Origin: Ascaphus truei
Lineage: Eukaryota > Chordata > Amphibia > Anura > Ascaphidae
Assembly (NCBI GenBank): GCA_036426205.1
Contig: CM071586.1
Coordinates: 9,048,219 to 9,112,218 of the forward strand
DNA length: 64,000 nucleotides
Reading direction: 5' to 3'
In this document: one piece after another, positions 55,152-64,000 of the stretch
How the letters are laid out: every line of letters starts with the position of its first letter
Position numbering within the stretch: the first letter of the stretch is position 1
Made by a program: the position numbers and the translations under genes
The notes under the pieces: generated by a model
Database searches by the model: none
What the model was told of the DNA's origin: nothing
What the model saw: only the letters and a program-made list of their open reading frames with translations

Positions 55152-56453
55152 TGTCAGGGATACAAAGGCCCAGAAACCCATAATGTATACACGGCCGGAA
55201 TTCTGATGCATAACAGATACCAAGTCATTGACACATCTGGGCTAAATCTCAGATGCGCCAAGGTATCGGTGTATCCCAGGTATGCTAAGTGGTATGGGGG
55301 TCTAACTAACCCATGCGCTTTGCACACCGGAAAGCCTTTTTGCCCGGTCTTATGAACTGTGGGCAACATGGCCATTGGTGGGTTAAATTGTTCCCACGAG
55401 AGGATTGGGTCCACATGTTAGAGATAGCCTTGGCCAGTCTATAACTGCGGCTCCCGAGGTATCCCCAGGGTTGATCATGATTCTTGATCCATGATGTGAA
55501 TAGACAAGACTTTGTTCCAGCACAGCGGCAACCGGTCCCAGAGAGAAAGGGTTAATAACAACGTAACTAAGGATTTGCCCCAAACTTCGGAATTCGTTAG
55601 CCCTGGTGACTCTTGAACAAATTCTAACGAATCTCTACGAAATTCTTTGAGGTGGCTGAGTTATTAGATCGGCAACTTGCGATCTGGCCACGGGACCTTT
55701 AAATCAAGACTGCATTTCTTGTGCTTGCAGGCAAAGGACAATTTATTTCGTTCCCTTATCCCAGTAAGTGTTTATTTATTTTTATTTATTTATTTATAAA
55801 ATATTTTACCAGGAAGTAATACATTGAGAGTTACCTCTCGTTTTCAAGTATGTTCTGGGCACAGAGTAAAACAAATAATACATGGTTACAAGTACAGTTA
55901 CATAAATGAACAAGGTATACATTATATACAAGACATTGCGTGCACAGTTAAAGAAAATATATATTATGAGCGTATGAAACAGTTACAGACCAGATTAAAG
56001 TGTGAGACAGCGTTAGATTTGAAAGAACTTAAGCTGGTGGTGGATATGAGAGTCTCTGGTAGGTTGTTCCAGTTTTGGGGTGCACAGAAGGAGAAGGAGG
56101 AACGTCCGGATACTTTGTTGAGCCTTGGGACCATGAATAGTCTTTTGGAGTCTGATCTCAGGTGATAGGTGCTGCATGTGGTAGGGGTGAGGAGCTTGTT
56201 CAGGTAGCTGGGTAGCTTGCCCAGAAAGTATTTGAGGGTGAGACAGGAAAGGTGAACTTTGTGCCTAGACTCTAGTGATGACCAATCTAGTTCTTTGAGC
56301 ATTTAGCAGTGAAGTGTTGTTTTAAATGTATTCTGCAGATGACGTGTGTTTGTCTATTAAGGAAATAAATCACAATTTATTTTGCAACTTGTTCTGTTCA
56401 ATCGAGTACCCAGAAATATAAATGTGTTGGTAAAGTTGGTGTCCATCGTGACA
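55152..56453 (+). repeat. LTR of a Gypsy-type element with nested LINE
   Basis: Begins TGTCAGGGATAC and ends CCATCGTGACA, so the termini are short inverted repeats. A second copy lies at 63438-64000 in reverse and lacks the internal LINE, giving a native LTR of about 755 bp. Downstream sequence CTGGTGGCAGCGTGTGGGA (56468-56486) may be the primer-binding region. Confidence 0.7.
55773..56311 (-). mobile_element. 5'-truncated LINE fragment with (TAAA)n tail in the LTR
   Basis: Flanked by AAGTGTT (55766-55772 and 56312-56318). The uninterrupted LTR copy near 63580 reads TAAGTGTTGTTTTAA on the complement, confirming the target. The minus-strand ORF (about 112 aa) has a LINE C-terminal region (SFSFCAPQNWNNLPETLIST, SLSSFKSNAVSHF) and the 3' end is a TAAA repeat. 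It resembles Rex1/L2-like LINE tails; the clade is uncertain. Confidence 0.75.
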
Positions 56454-56596
56454 GGTTTTTAAATAACTGGTGGCAGCGTGTGGGATACTGATTGAACCTA
56501 TACTATAGTCTCCTGTGGGATTCTGTAGTATAGTGAGGACCTCGTTGCTTGCGAGCTCCTCAGACAAGTAGCAACTGACAAACACTTCTAAAGAGC

Positions 56597-57256
56597 ATGA
56601 GAGACTTCACTGTCCCTTTACCCATACCCCAAAGGCACCATGAGAAACCGTTGAGGAAGGTTCAGGTCGTGGACCAGAGAGAAGGTCGTGGAGAGATGTG
56701 CGGGTATGGTTTACCGACAGATGGGTGGTCAAAGGTACAACTGGAGGAGGATTTGGAGCGTCATGAGAACCGCATGGTCCTACCAGATGGGCAAGACCCC
56801 GTAGCTGCTGGGGTCGCGGCTGCTATTCAGCCCGGAGTGCAGGAGGTCCCTCCAGCTCCGGGGCTGCAAGGACATGAGGAGAGTGCTAGTGACCCCCCGG
56901 TCGTGGGTGGCTTGGCACCAGGGGTTGCGGACGAAGCAGCTGCGGCTGCCAAGCGTGCCATCCCTGGTCTCACTACACTTCTAGCTACATGGGGAACAGG
57001 TGTTAGCACTGCGGAGCGGGTACAGCTCCTAGCAGCAGTGCTCGGAAGAACCCACAAATCCTACCTTGAAAACGGGGAACAAGGGCTTTCCCGGGCGGAT
57101 CATAACAGCTTCAGCAAGTTCGTGGATGGCACAGATGAACTCGATGCGTTCCTGAACGACTTTGAGGCGCAGTGTTCCCGGTTCCGTATTCCAAGAAGGG
57201 ACTGGATAGTCAGACTGCGACCACTGTTATCTGGCAATGCCAAATGGACTGTGTGA
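56597..57256 (+). pseudogene. Retrotransposon Gag with SCAN-like segment, 3'-truncated
   Basis: 219 codons from ATG 56597 (MRDFTVPLPIPQRHHEKP), placed after an LTR and leader as a gag gene should be. The segment SFSKFVDGTDELDAFLNDFE, CSRFRIPRRDWIVRLRPLLS is the amphipathic-helix region shared by Gmr1-like Gypsy Gag proteins and the vertebrate SCAN domain. An Ala/Pro/Gly-rich central part precedes it. The frame ends at TGA right after SGNAKWTV, followed by simple repeat, so the remaining Gag and all pol are lost. Confidence 0.7.
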
Positions 57257-57289
57257 CAGAAACCAGGGGATGGTAATAAATTCCGTATA

Positions 57290-57760
57290 TAGGGCTCCCT
57301 CTCTCTCTCCCTCTCTGACTCTCTCTCTCCCTCTCTGATTCTCTCTCTCCCTCTCTGACTCCCTCTCTCCCTCTCTGACTCTCTCTCTCACTCTCTCTCT
57401 CAGACACTCTCTCAGACACACTCTCTCTCAGGCACTCTCTCACTCTCTCTCTCTGACACTCTCTCTCTCTCTCTCTCTCTCAGACACTCTCTCTCTCAGA
57501 CACTCTCTCTCAGACACTCTCTCTCTCAGACTCTCTCAGACGCTCTCTCAGACACTCTCTCTCTCTCAGACACTCTCTCTCTCTGACACTCTCTCTCAGA
57601 CATTCTATCTCTATCTCAGACATTCTCTCTCTCTCAGACACACACTCTCTCTGACACACACTCTCTGACACACACTCTCTCTCAGGCACACTCTCTCTCT
57701 CAGACACACTCTCTCAGACACACTCTGATATACACACACACACAGATACACACACACACA
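57290..57760. repeat. CT/CAGACACTCTCT microsatellite
   Basis: Degenerate CTCTCT with CAGACA units, ending in CACACACA. Minus-strand Arg/Glu/Ser ORFs here are artefacts. Confidence 0.95.
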
Positions 57761-58270
57761 GGAGAGCAGAGGCAGCGTCGGATGTGAGTGACTGGGGGGA
57801 GAGGAAAGGCATGCGATCCGTGCAGGACAGGCAAATGTACAACTAACTCCGCCCCTCCCCCAGCACCCCCCCTACCTTCTATCACCCAGGGCAGAAGGGG
57901 ACGGGACACTGCGCAGCCACCAGCAGACAGAGGAGCCAGGAGCGGAAAGGCAGACACACACACTCACCGTGTGCTCTGCACAAAGTGGAAGCCCCGCCCC
58001 CGGCTTCCTCTCTGCCTGCAGCCAATCCCCTGCGGCCCGGCCAGCATTAAGGAGGGATAATGGGGAGGGATAATCGGAGGGATGGTGGGGAGGGATAATC
58101 ACGGTGCCCCTCTAGACAAGCCACGGCGCACAGATTGGGAACCACTGGGCTGGGCCGCAAATATGTTCGTTTTGGGCCCACGGGCCACGAGTTTGACATG
58201 CTTGGTGTAAAGCAAATAGAAGTTTTTTCCTAGCAACTGCACATCCAGTATACCTAAAGAGAGAGAATGC
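57761..58270. other. GC-rich intergenic with hAT-like MITE remnant
   Basis: 58130-58205 contains GGGAACCACTGGGC and GGGCCCACGGGCCACGAGTTTGACATGC, close to the ends of abundant hAT MITEs. No gene was seen. Confidence 0.4.
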
Positions 58271-58663
58271 GTGCACAGCACTGCTGATGTTGTAAAACTT
58301 ACCCAAGAAAAAGAAAAGTCTACAGAGATGCCTGTGAGAGCTACGACCTCTACAAGCAAAATATGCCCACCTGTAGGACTACAACAATTGGGGGTTCAAG
58401 CAAATACAGTGGCAACAGCTGCAATAGCGCCTCCTGAGGTCAGGAAGAAAAATACACCTGATAGCCCCAAAATGGAGGACAAGATGCAGCGTTCCTGTAA
58501 TGAACCCTACCCCACGGAAGAGTGGCCCTTCCAGTCCGATGAGGAGGAAGACATCTATAATGGGGAACCCAAACAGAGTCACACCCACAAAACACCCCAA
58601 AACACCCCAAGAATGGTGGGGGTGCCTGAACTCGGTACGAACCGAAAAGACCGCTCCCTATGA
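58271..58663 (+). CDS. Unrecognised 130-codon ORF, acidic, upstream of PLE4
   Basis: I do not recognise it. It is rich in Thr, Pro, Glu and Lys, with the acidic stretch SDEEEDIYNGEPK and no membrane segment or zinc motif. It lies 180 bp before the PLE4 reading frames in the same orientation. In other frames the region up to 58740 reads KERWEQWITKCFRQLLQLQE. It could be an N-terminal PLE ORF, a Gag relic, or chance. Confidence 0.25.
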   Translation: MHSTADVVKLTQEKEKSTEMPVRATTSTSKICPPVGLQQLGVQANTVATAAIAPPEVRKKNTPDSPKMEDKMQRSCNEPYPTEEWPFQSDEEEDIYNGEPKQSHTHKTPQNTPRMVGVPELGTNRKDRSL

Positions 58664-58789
58664 TGACTAATATGATCGGCAGGAGAAAGAGCGGGAGCAG
58701 TGGATCACCAAATGTTTCCGTCAGCTATTACAGTTGCAAGAAAAGCCAGGTGGATCCAGTGACGCTGCTAAAATTTCAAATACGTAGAC

Positions 58790-60262
58790 GTTCAGCGCTA
58801 CGTACGCAAATTATGTCTTAAGAAATATTTTCTAAGAGACGCTTTGTCTAAAATTGATCCCAATACAAATTTACCAATCACTACTACTACATCTACCTTT
58901 AAGAATCTGTCCACCTTCTTCCCCAAGTTTGTAAGTGGTCCCTTTATAGATACATTTGCTCAAATGGTAACTGACGGCTTAGAGACCCAAATCCGTAATT
59001 TCAAAATTAAAACAGATAATTTAAGCAAAGATGAAAAATTGACCTTACGTGCACTTGAAGAAAATGACACCATCATTATAAAACCGGCTGACAGGGGGGG
59101 GGGGGGGTTGGTAATCATGGACAAATCATATTATATCAAGGAGTCACTGGGAATTTTAAGTGACAGGTCCACTTACCAACTCCTCCCCTCAGACCCTACT
59201 ATACAGTATCAACAAAAATTATTTAATTATTTGACATTAGGTTTGGATCAGCATATAATTACAAAACAGGAATTTGATTTTCTTTATAATATTTATCCCA
59301 AATTACCTCTTTTTTTATATAATACCCAAAATACATAAAAATATACAATTTCCCCCCGGTCGCCCTATTATTTCGGGCATTCAGTCCTTAACATCACATT
59401 TATCTCAGTACATTGACAGACAGTTACAACAGTATGTTGTACAACTACCTTCATATCTAAGAGACACTACCCACATACTGCAGACCCTACAGGACATTCA
59501 ATGGCAACCTCATTATTATTTTGTAACAGCAGACGTTAATTCTTTATGCACAATAATTAACTATGAACAAGGATGTGAAGCAGTTTTGAATACTCTAAAT
59601 AATGATCAGTCTATTTCTAAGGAATACAATGATTTTCTTATTTTGGGGATTAAATTTATTCTTTCTCACAACTTTTTTTACTTTAATAAATCTTATTATT
59701 TACAGGTATGTGGCCCCGCCATGGGCACCAAGTTTGCACCTAGCTATGCTAACTTATTTATGGGCAGCTGGGAGGAACAACATATATGGTCCGGCTGTCC
59801 ATATGGTGCAAACTTGGTGCTGTGGCGGCGCTACATCGATGATATTATTTTTATTTGGTCAGGCACATTAGCACAATTACATGATTTTCAGTTATATATG
59901 AACAGCAATAATAATAATCTTAAATTTACATTCGTTACTAGTCCCACCAAAATAGAATATCTAGATTTGGAGATAACCATTGTAGACAATTGTATTCACA
60001 CTAGCACATATTTTAAACCTGTTCAATCCAATAATTACCTTCACGCACAAAGCCACCATAACCCTACATGGGTCAAAAAGATACCAAAAGGCCAATTCAT
60101 TCGATTAAAGAGAAATAGTTCACATCCAGATACATTCAATATCCAGGGCGAGGATCTTAAAAATAAATTCATAGAGAGGAAGTATTCTCCACAGGATTTA
60201 GATAAGATGATCACTGAGGTTGCAGCGATGGACAGATTGGAGTGTGAAGATGGTCAGTGCAA
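58790..60262 (+). pseudogene. Penelope-like element RT, one frameshift, no endonuclease (PLE4)
   Basis: The first frame (58844-59338) has the pre-RT region with KLTLRALEENDTIIIKPADR and a G-run at 59095-59106. It ends just after LPLFLYNTQNT, where a one-base shift leads into the frame at 59274-60311. That frame carries FYIIPKIHKNIQFPPGRPII, CGPAMGTKFAPSYANLFMGS, the catalytic YIDD (in VLWRRYIDDIIFIW near 59835) and the post-palm region KKIPKGQFIRLKRN. In place of thumb and GIY-YIG, the frame runs into an inverted-repeat segment at about 60261. It is the longest RT N-terminal half in the window, and the frame change lies next to a homopolymer. Confidence 0.87.
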
Positions 60263-60698
60263 ACTCGTGGTACTCAAGATGATGATGAAGAATAAAAACA
60301 GAATAAAATAATAAAATAACTCTTACACCACACCCACTGGGGGTAGAATACTGAGACGTATCCACATCACCTGAACAGGCTGACATCACCCACTGAGGGA
60401 ACAAACTCACATTTGGCCGTGTGAGTTTTTTTGTCTATTACTGCTCTGCTTCAGGAGTTTGTATTTACCCACCACATCCATCGTTGAGGGTGAAGTCTCA
60501 CACAAGCCCGTGTGAGTCGCAGAAACTAGCAATTTATGTTTCTTTTGCTGTGTATTTAGTGGCATTCAATATTACCCCTTCCCATCCCCCACCCCTCCCC
60601 CCACCCTTCCCCCCACACACGTTTGATGCATGCACTAATACTGTGTATTATTTTATTCTGTTTTTATTCTTCATCATCATCTTGAGTACCACGAGTTT
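60261..60698. repeat. Perfect 53-nt inverted repeat with 332-nt spacer at PLE4 end
   Basis: AAACTCGTGGTACTCAAGAT... (60261-60313) is matched exactly by its complement at 60646-60698. The spacer contains hairpins with TCACATTTGGCCGTGTGAG and CTCACACAAGCCCGTGTGAG, of the kind also seen at 3020-3045 and 3910-3930. Confidence 0.88.
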
Positions 60699-61312
60699 AC
60701 TCCTGGAGATACTCCTCCACACATAGAATATTAAGTTTAATATGGTATATGTATATTTTGTATTTATATATATATATTTTTTTTTATTCTATATACTTTT
60801 GAGCATTTATTGTATGCACTATTCTAAGTTTACTCACTTTCATTAACATGTATATTCGAAAATATTCTTTTATTTTTCATATTGGGTTATTTAGCAATTG
60901 TATTGCTTATTCTTCATCCTATTCTATAGATCACTTATAGTGTTAAGCACTGTTTATTCAAAAATGACAAACACAATGGTGAATTGTTTATCACTCTATG
61001 TAGCCACATTATATAAAGTTATATATTCATACTTAAATCATTTTATTCTTATATCACACTTTGTTGTTTTGTATTAGTCAGCCATGTATTAGTCTTTTGT
61101 ATGTCTTGTTCGTCAATCAGCTGAGTACTCAGACCGCAGCAGCACAATATAATACCAACATGAACTACCTCACCGCGCATGTGCTCGAGCATACAACATT
61201 GCCTAAGAACTGCCTCATTTGCTCATGTGCATAAGTCTGCAGGTGAAATTAATTCAATTAATTACGGACGCTCTATTTAAGGGACCTTGATGGACTTTTA
61301 TTATTATTATAT
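60699..61312. other. AT-rich PLE 3' region and promoter-like segment
   Basis: Non-coding. Near the end, TATTTAA (61274-61280) lies 32 bp before the hammerhead motif, after GGACGCTC. Confidence 0.45.
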
Positions 61313-61355
61313 ACCCCTGAGGAAGAAAGCGGATAGCTTTTGAAACGCGTAGGGT
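61313..61355 (+). ncRNA. Hammerhead-ribozyme-like motif
   Basis: ACCC, CTGAGGA (61317-61323), then A and stem II GAAAGC-GGATA-GCTTTT, GAAA (61342-61345), CGCG, TA, GGGT. Core boxes are exact, helix I has 4 bp and stem II 5-6 bp. This is the best-paired stem II of the set. Confidence 0.7.
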
Positions 61356-62100
61356 GGCGATTTTAGCACCTCTGCACCACTGTATTTGGCGATTTCCCTC
61401 CACGAAAAAGACGAATCAGCGTTGCTATTATTCAGATAGCTCGTGACAGTGAGCCGAATCTGCTACTGCCGATCTGGATTAGCTGTGCGTCCCCTCCAGT
61501 GTGCTGTGTGAGATCCTGCCGGCGTGCACACACCAACAGAGACGCCCATGAGCAGGAAGCAGCTAACAGCATCGAGAGGGGATACTCTCTAATATATCCA
61601 CTGCCTGCTTACATCATCCATCTGGTGAGTGGGCATTGCATCTGATACCACCGGTGCCGCAGAGTGCTTGAATCATCTTCTAATATTTTATTCTGTCCAT
61701 ATTGTTTTATATGTCTGTATGCTATGAATTGTTATTAAATGTTTTTATTTTAAAATTTTCACATATCTGATCTCTCAGCTGATGTATGTTGTCTTAAGTG
61801 TTGTTTGTCTTTATACCAACAGTATTATGCTATGTGTTGTGCTTTCTTCTTTTTTTTAAGCACACCTTGAGGAGCTACTCCCGACCATCCAACAGGCTTG
61901 GTTTTCATATATCCTTTTATATATTTCATTGTGTTCAGGCGCCTTTAGATACATATTTCTCTTCCATGTACTTGTTCTGACCAGGGGGGCAGTGTTTTGT
62001 ATCACCAGGCAGCCCCTTATGTGTGATTATTTGTCAATACATAAGGTATTAAAATTGTTTTATTAATATTATTATTGGTTAGCGCTACCTTTTGCTGTTT
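61356..62100. other. PLE pLTR-like region downstream of ribozyme, no ORF
   Basis: A leader of about 380 bp, then ATTAAATGTTTTTATTTTAAAA. It resembles the other post-ribozyme segments. No gene was seen to 62100. Confidence 0.4.
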
Positions 62101-62217
62101 TTTCTAGGGTAATAAAAGCAACTTTATTGTTACATTTTTCTGTTGTGTCTTTTTTCTTATTATTATATTTGAGTAAAGTTTCTCTTTCTATTTTAGTAAC
62201 TTGTTCTAATGCCTCAT

Positions 62218-62945
62218 CTAAGAGACTCTCTGGATATTTTCTCTCAGAAATTTACTTTTTAGGTCTTTTGCCTGCATTTTAAAAGTCTCATCTTCAGAGC
62301 AGTTGCGCTTAAGGCGCACTAGCTGACCCTTAGGGATATTACACAGCCATTGTGGGTTGTGCTGACTATCTGCACGTACATAATTATTAACTTGTACTGG
62401 CTTGAAAAAAGTCCTGGTGTGAAGTGTTTTCTGATCAATATAAATGTGTAAATCTAAAAAATCAATGTGCTCAGTGCTGTGATTGCAAGTGAATTTAAGG
62501 TTGTGATGATTACAATTTAAATAAGTGCAAAAGACATCCAGTGAGGCTTGACTGCCTGACCAAACAAAAAACACATCATCAATGTAGCACCGCCAGAGCA
62601 CCAGGCCCGCTCCTAGAGGACAGTTGTTCCAAATAAATTCCTCCTCCCAACTGTCCATAAACAGATTGGCATAACTAGGAGCAAACCTTGTGCCCATAGC
62701 GGTGCAACATTTCTGAATGTAATAACGTGAATTGAAGGTGAAATAATTGTGAGTCAAAATAAACCAAATACTGTCCACCAAAAAACTCCTTTTAATTGAA
62801 GATTTTCCAATATGTGAGACACGGCTTGGCAGCCTAGTTTGTGATCAATCACAGTATATAAAGATGTAATGTCAGCCGTAGCCAATATATAACCAGGCTG
62901 CCATTCCAGATCTTTCAAAATTTGTAATTAGCCCTTAAGAAAGTT
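62218..62945 (-). pseudogene. Penelope-like element RT fragment (PLE5)
   Basis: On the minus strand, upstream frames (62945-62782) read WQPGYILATADITSLYTVID. The 187-codon ORF carries CCTAMGTRFAPSYANLFMDS, the catalytic YIDD (LVLWRCYIDDVFFVWSG), FLDLHIYIDQKTLHTRTFFK and NIPKGQLVRLKRNCSEDE. It ends in frame at 62218, short of the thumb and endonuclease. It is truncated at both ends. Similarity to PLE4 is high in motif order, but PLE5 lies in the opposite orientation. Confidence 0.87.
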
Positions 62946-62969
62946 ATAATTTTTTTTTTTTTTGCGCTG

Positions 62970-63437
62970 TTTTGCATTGTCTTTTTTCGTTACTTTATTA
63001 ATGGTCTGATTAACCCCCAATTGCCACAGTCCTCCGTTCCACAGTTCAGGGAAGTAGCCAGCAGTAACGACCAGGTTGAACATACAGTATTCAGTAGAGC
63101 TTCGTGTATAGATGGGTTGCTGTTCTTCAGCATCTCATGTAGGATGCCATCTGGTCCACTGGCTTTCTTGGTTTTTATTAGTTTTATTTTTTCGTTTATT
63201 TCCTGGATTGTGATTGGTATGATCAGGGTTTTTGGTTATTTTTTATTATGTTCTCCAGTATTGTTTGTTTGTTGAGGATTTGTTTTTGTATCAGGTTTTC
63301 TTCTTGGATTTCTTGGTAAAGGTCCTCAAAGTAGTTTTTCCAGATGTTGCCATTTTGAATAGCCAGTTGTTTGTTATTCTGTTTTGTATCAAGATGTTTC
63401 CAAGTTTGCCAAAAAGTATTCTTATCCAATGCTTCTT
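62970..63437 (-). pseudogene. Non-LTR retrotransposon pre-RT fragment
   Basis: Minus-strand frames read DKNTFWQTWKHLDTKQNNKQ, NGNIWKNYFEDLYQEIQEEN and, after a break, ESQWTRWHPT, a decayed KASGPDGI-type RT start. It resembles the region just before RT block 1 of a LINE. The clade is not assigned. Confidence 0.55.
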
Positions 63438-64000
63438 CAATTGTTTCACGATGGACATGAACTTTACCAACACATTTATATTTCTTGGTTCTCGATTGTA
63501 CAGAACAAGTTGCAAAATAAATTGTGATTTATTTCCTTAATAGACAAACACACGTCTTCTGCAGAATACACTTAAAACAACACTTACTGGGATAAGGGAA
63601 CAAAATAAATTGTCCTTTGCCTGCAAGCGCAATATATGCAGTCTTGATTTAAAGGCCCCGTGGCCAGATCGCAAGTTGCCGATCTAATAACTCAGCCACC
63701 TCAAAGAATTTCGTAGAGATTCGTTAGAATTCGTTCAAGAGTCACCAGGGCTAACGAATTCCGAAGTTTGGGGCAAATCCTTAGTTACGTTGTTATTAAC
63801 CCTTTCTCTCTGGGACCGGTTGCCGCTGTGCTGGAACAGTGTCTTGCGTGTTCACATCATGGATCAAGAATCTCGATCAACCCTGCGGATACCTCGGGAG
63901 CCGCAGTTATAGACTGGCCAAGGCTATCTCTAACATGTGGACCCAATCCCCTCGTGGGAACAATTTAACCCACCAATGGCCGTGTTGCCCACAGTTTATA
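63438..64000 (-). repeat. LTR of the SCAN-like Gypsy element, second copy (partial)
   Basis: Reverse complement of 55345-55765 plus 56312-56450, without the nested LINE. It continues past the window end. The inner LTR edge reads CCATCGTGAAACA on the complement, slightly different from copy 1. ORFs within it are spurious. Confidence 0.85.

Noticed and set aside
57210..57707. Arg/Glu/Ser-rich minus-strand ORFs
   Set aside because: Artefacts of the CT/CAGACA microsatellite.
1..64000. CRISPR arrays, operons, rRNA or tRNA genes
   Set aside because: No regular spacer-repeat array, operon layout, rRNA segment or tRNA cloverleaf was recognised. Repeats here are transposon-derived or simple repeats.

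Overview
The window looks like a repeat-dense stretch of vertebrate nuclear DNA, most likely from an anuran amphibian. There is no prokaryotic architecture. It holds three plausible host genes: one intact intronless olfactory receptor and two paralogous C2H2 zinc-finger coding exons, all on the minus strand. These sit in layers of transposable elements: Penelope-like elements (PLEs) with GIY-YIG endonuclease, a chromodomain Ty3/Gypsy retrotransposon, an L1-clade LINE, a CR1-type LINE with a frog-like 3' tail, Tc1 transposons, TA-flanked MITEs and a second Gypsy lineage with a SCAN-like Gag. The amphibian assignment is inferred from this repeat mix and was not tested by a search.

Layout. 1-6.2 kb: an olfactory receptor gene (minus), a 1.5-kb palindromic insertion with 14-bp target duplications about 200 bp upstream of it, and a MITE. 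7.1-15.5 kb: three PLE copies in the same orientation, separated by ribozyme-bearing LTR-like segments (pLTRs) and a 1.1-kb CT-rich simple repeat. 15.5-24.2 kb: an L1 LINE inserted in the third PLE and itself split by a 6.2-kb chromoviral Gypsy element with a 5-bp target duplication. 24.3-26.3 kb: a Tc1 transposon carrying a MITE inside its transposase. 26.4-30.6 kb: zinc-finger gene 1. 31.9-47.0 kb: a CR1 LINE split by a 12.5-kb TA-flanked composite with large inverted arms full of PLE fragments. 48.5-52.1 kb: zinc-finger gene 2, a duplicate of the 26.4-30.6 kb block. 52.2-64 kb: a PLE pLTR, a roughly 385-bp tandem repeat, a second Tc1, a SCAN-like Gypsy, more PLEs and a LINE remnant.

The most interesting signal is a recurrent short motif at eleven sites: CTGANGA-A, a small hairpin, GAAA, CGCG and TA, bracketed by complementary flanks. 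It fits the small type I hammerhead ribozymes reported in PLEs. At several sites a TATA-like box lies 12-40 bp upstream, so the ribozyme would sit near the 5' end of the PLE transcript. Two copies lie at the centre of discrete palindromic insertions with 13-14-bp target duplications, and one of these is confirmed by an empty site in the duplicated zinc-finger block. Nearly all transposon ORFs are broken. Part of the indel decay, especially at 40-46 kb, may be consensus error in a long-read assembly.
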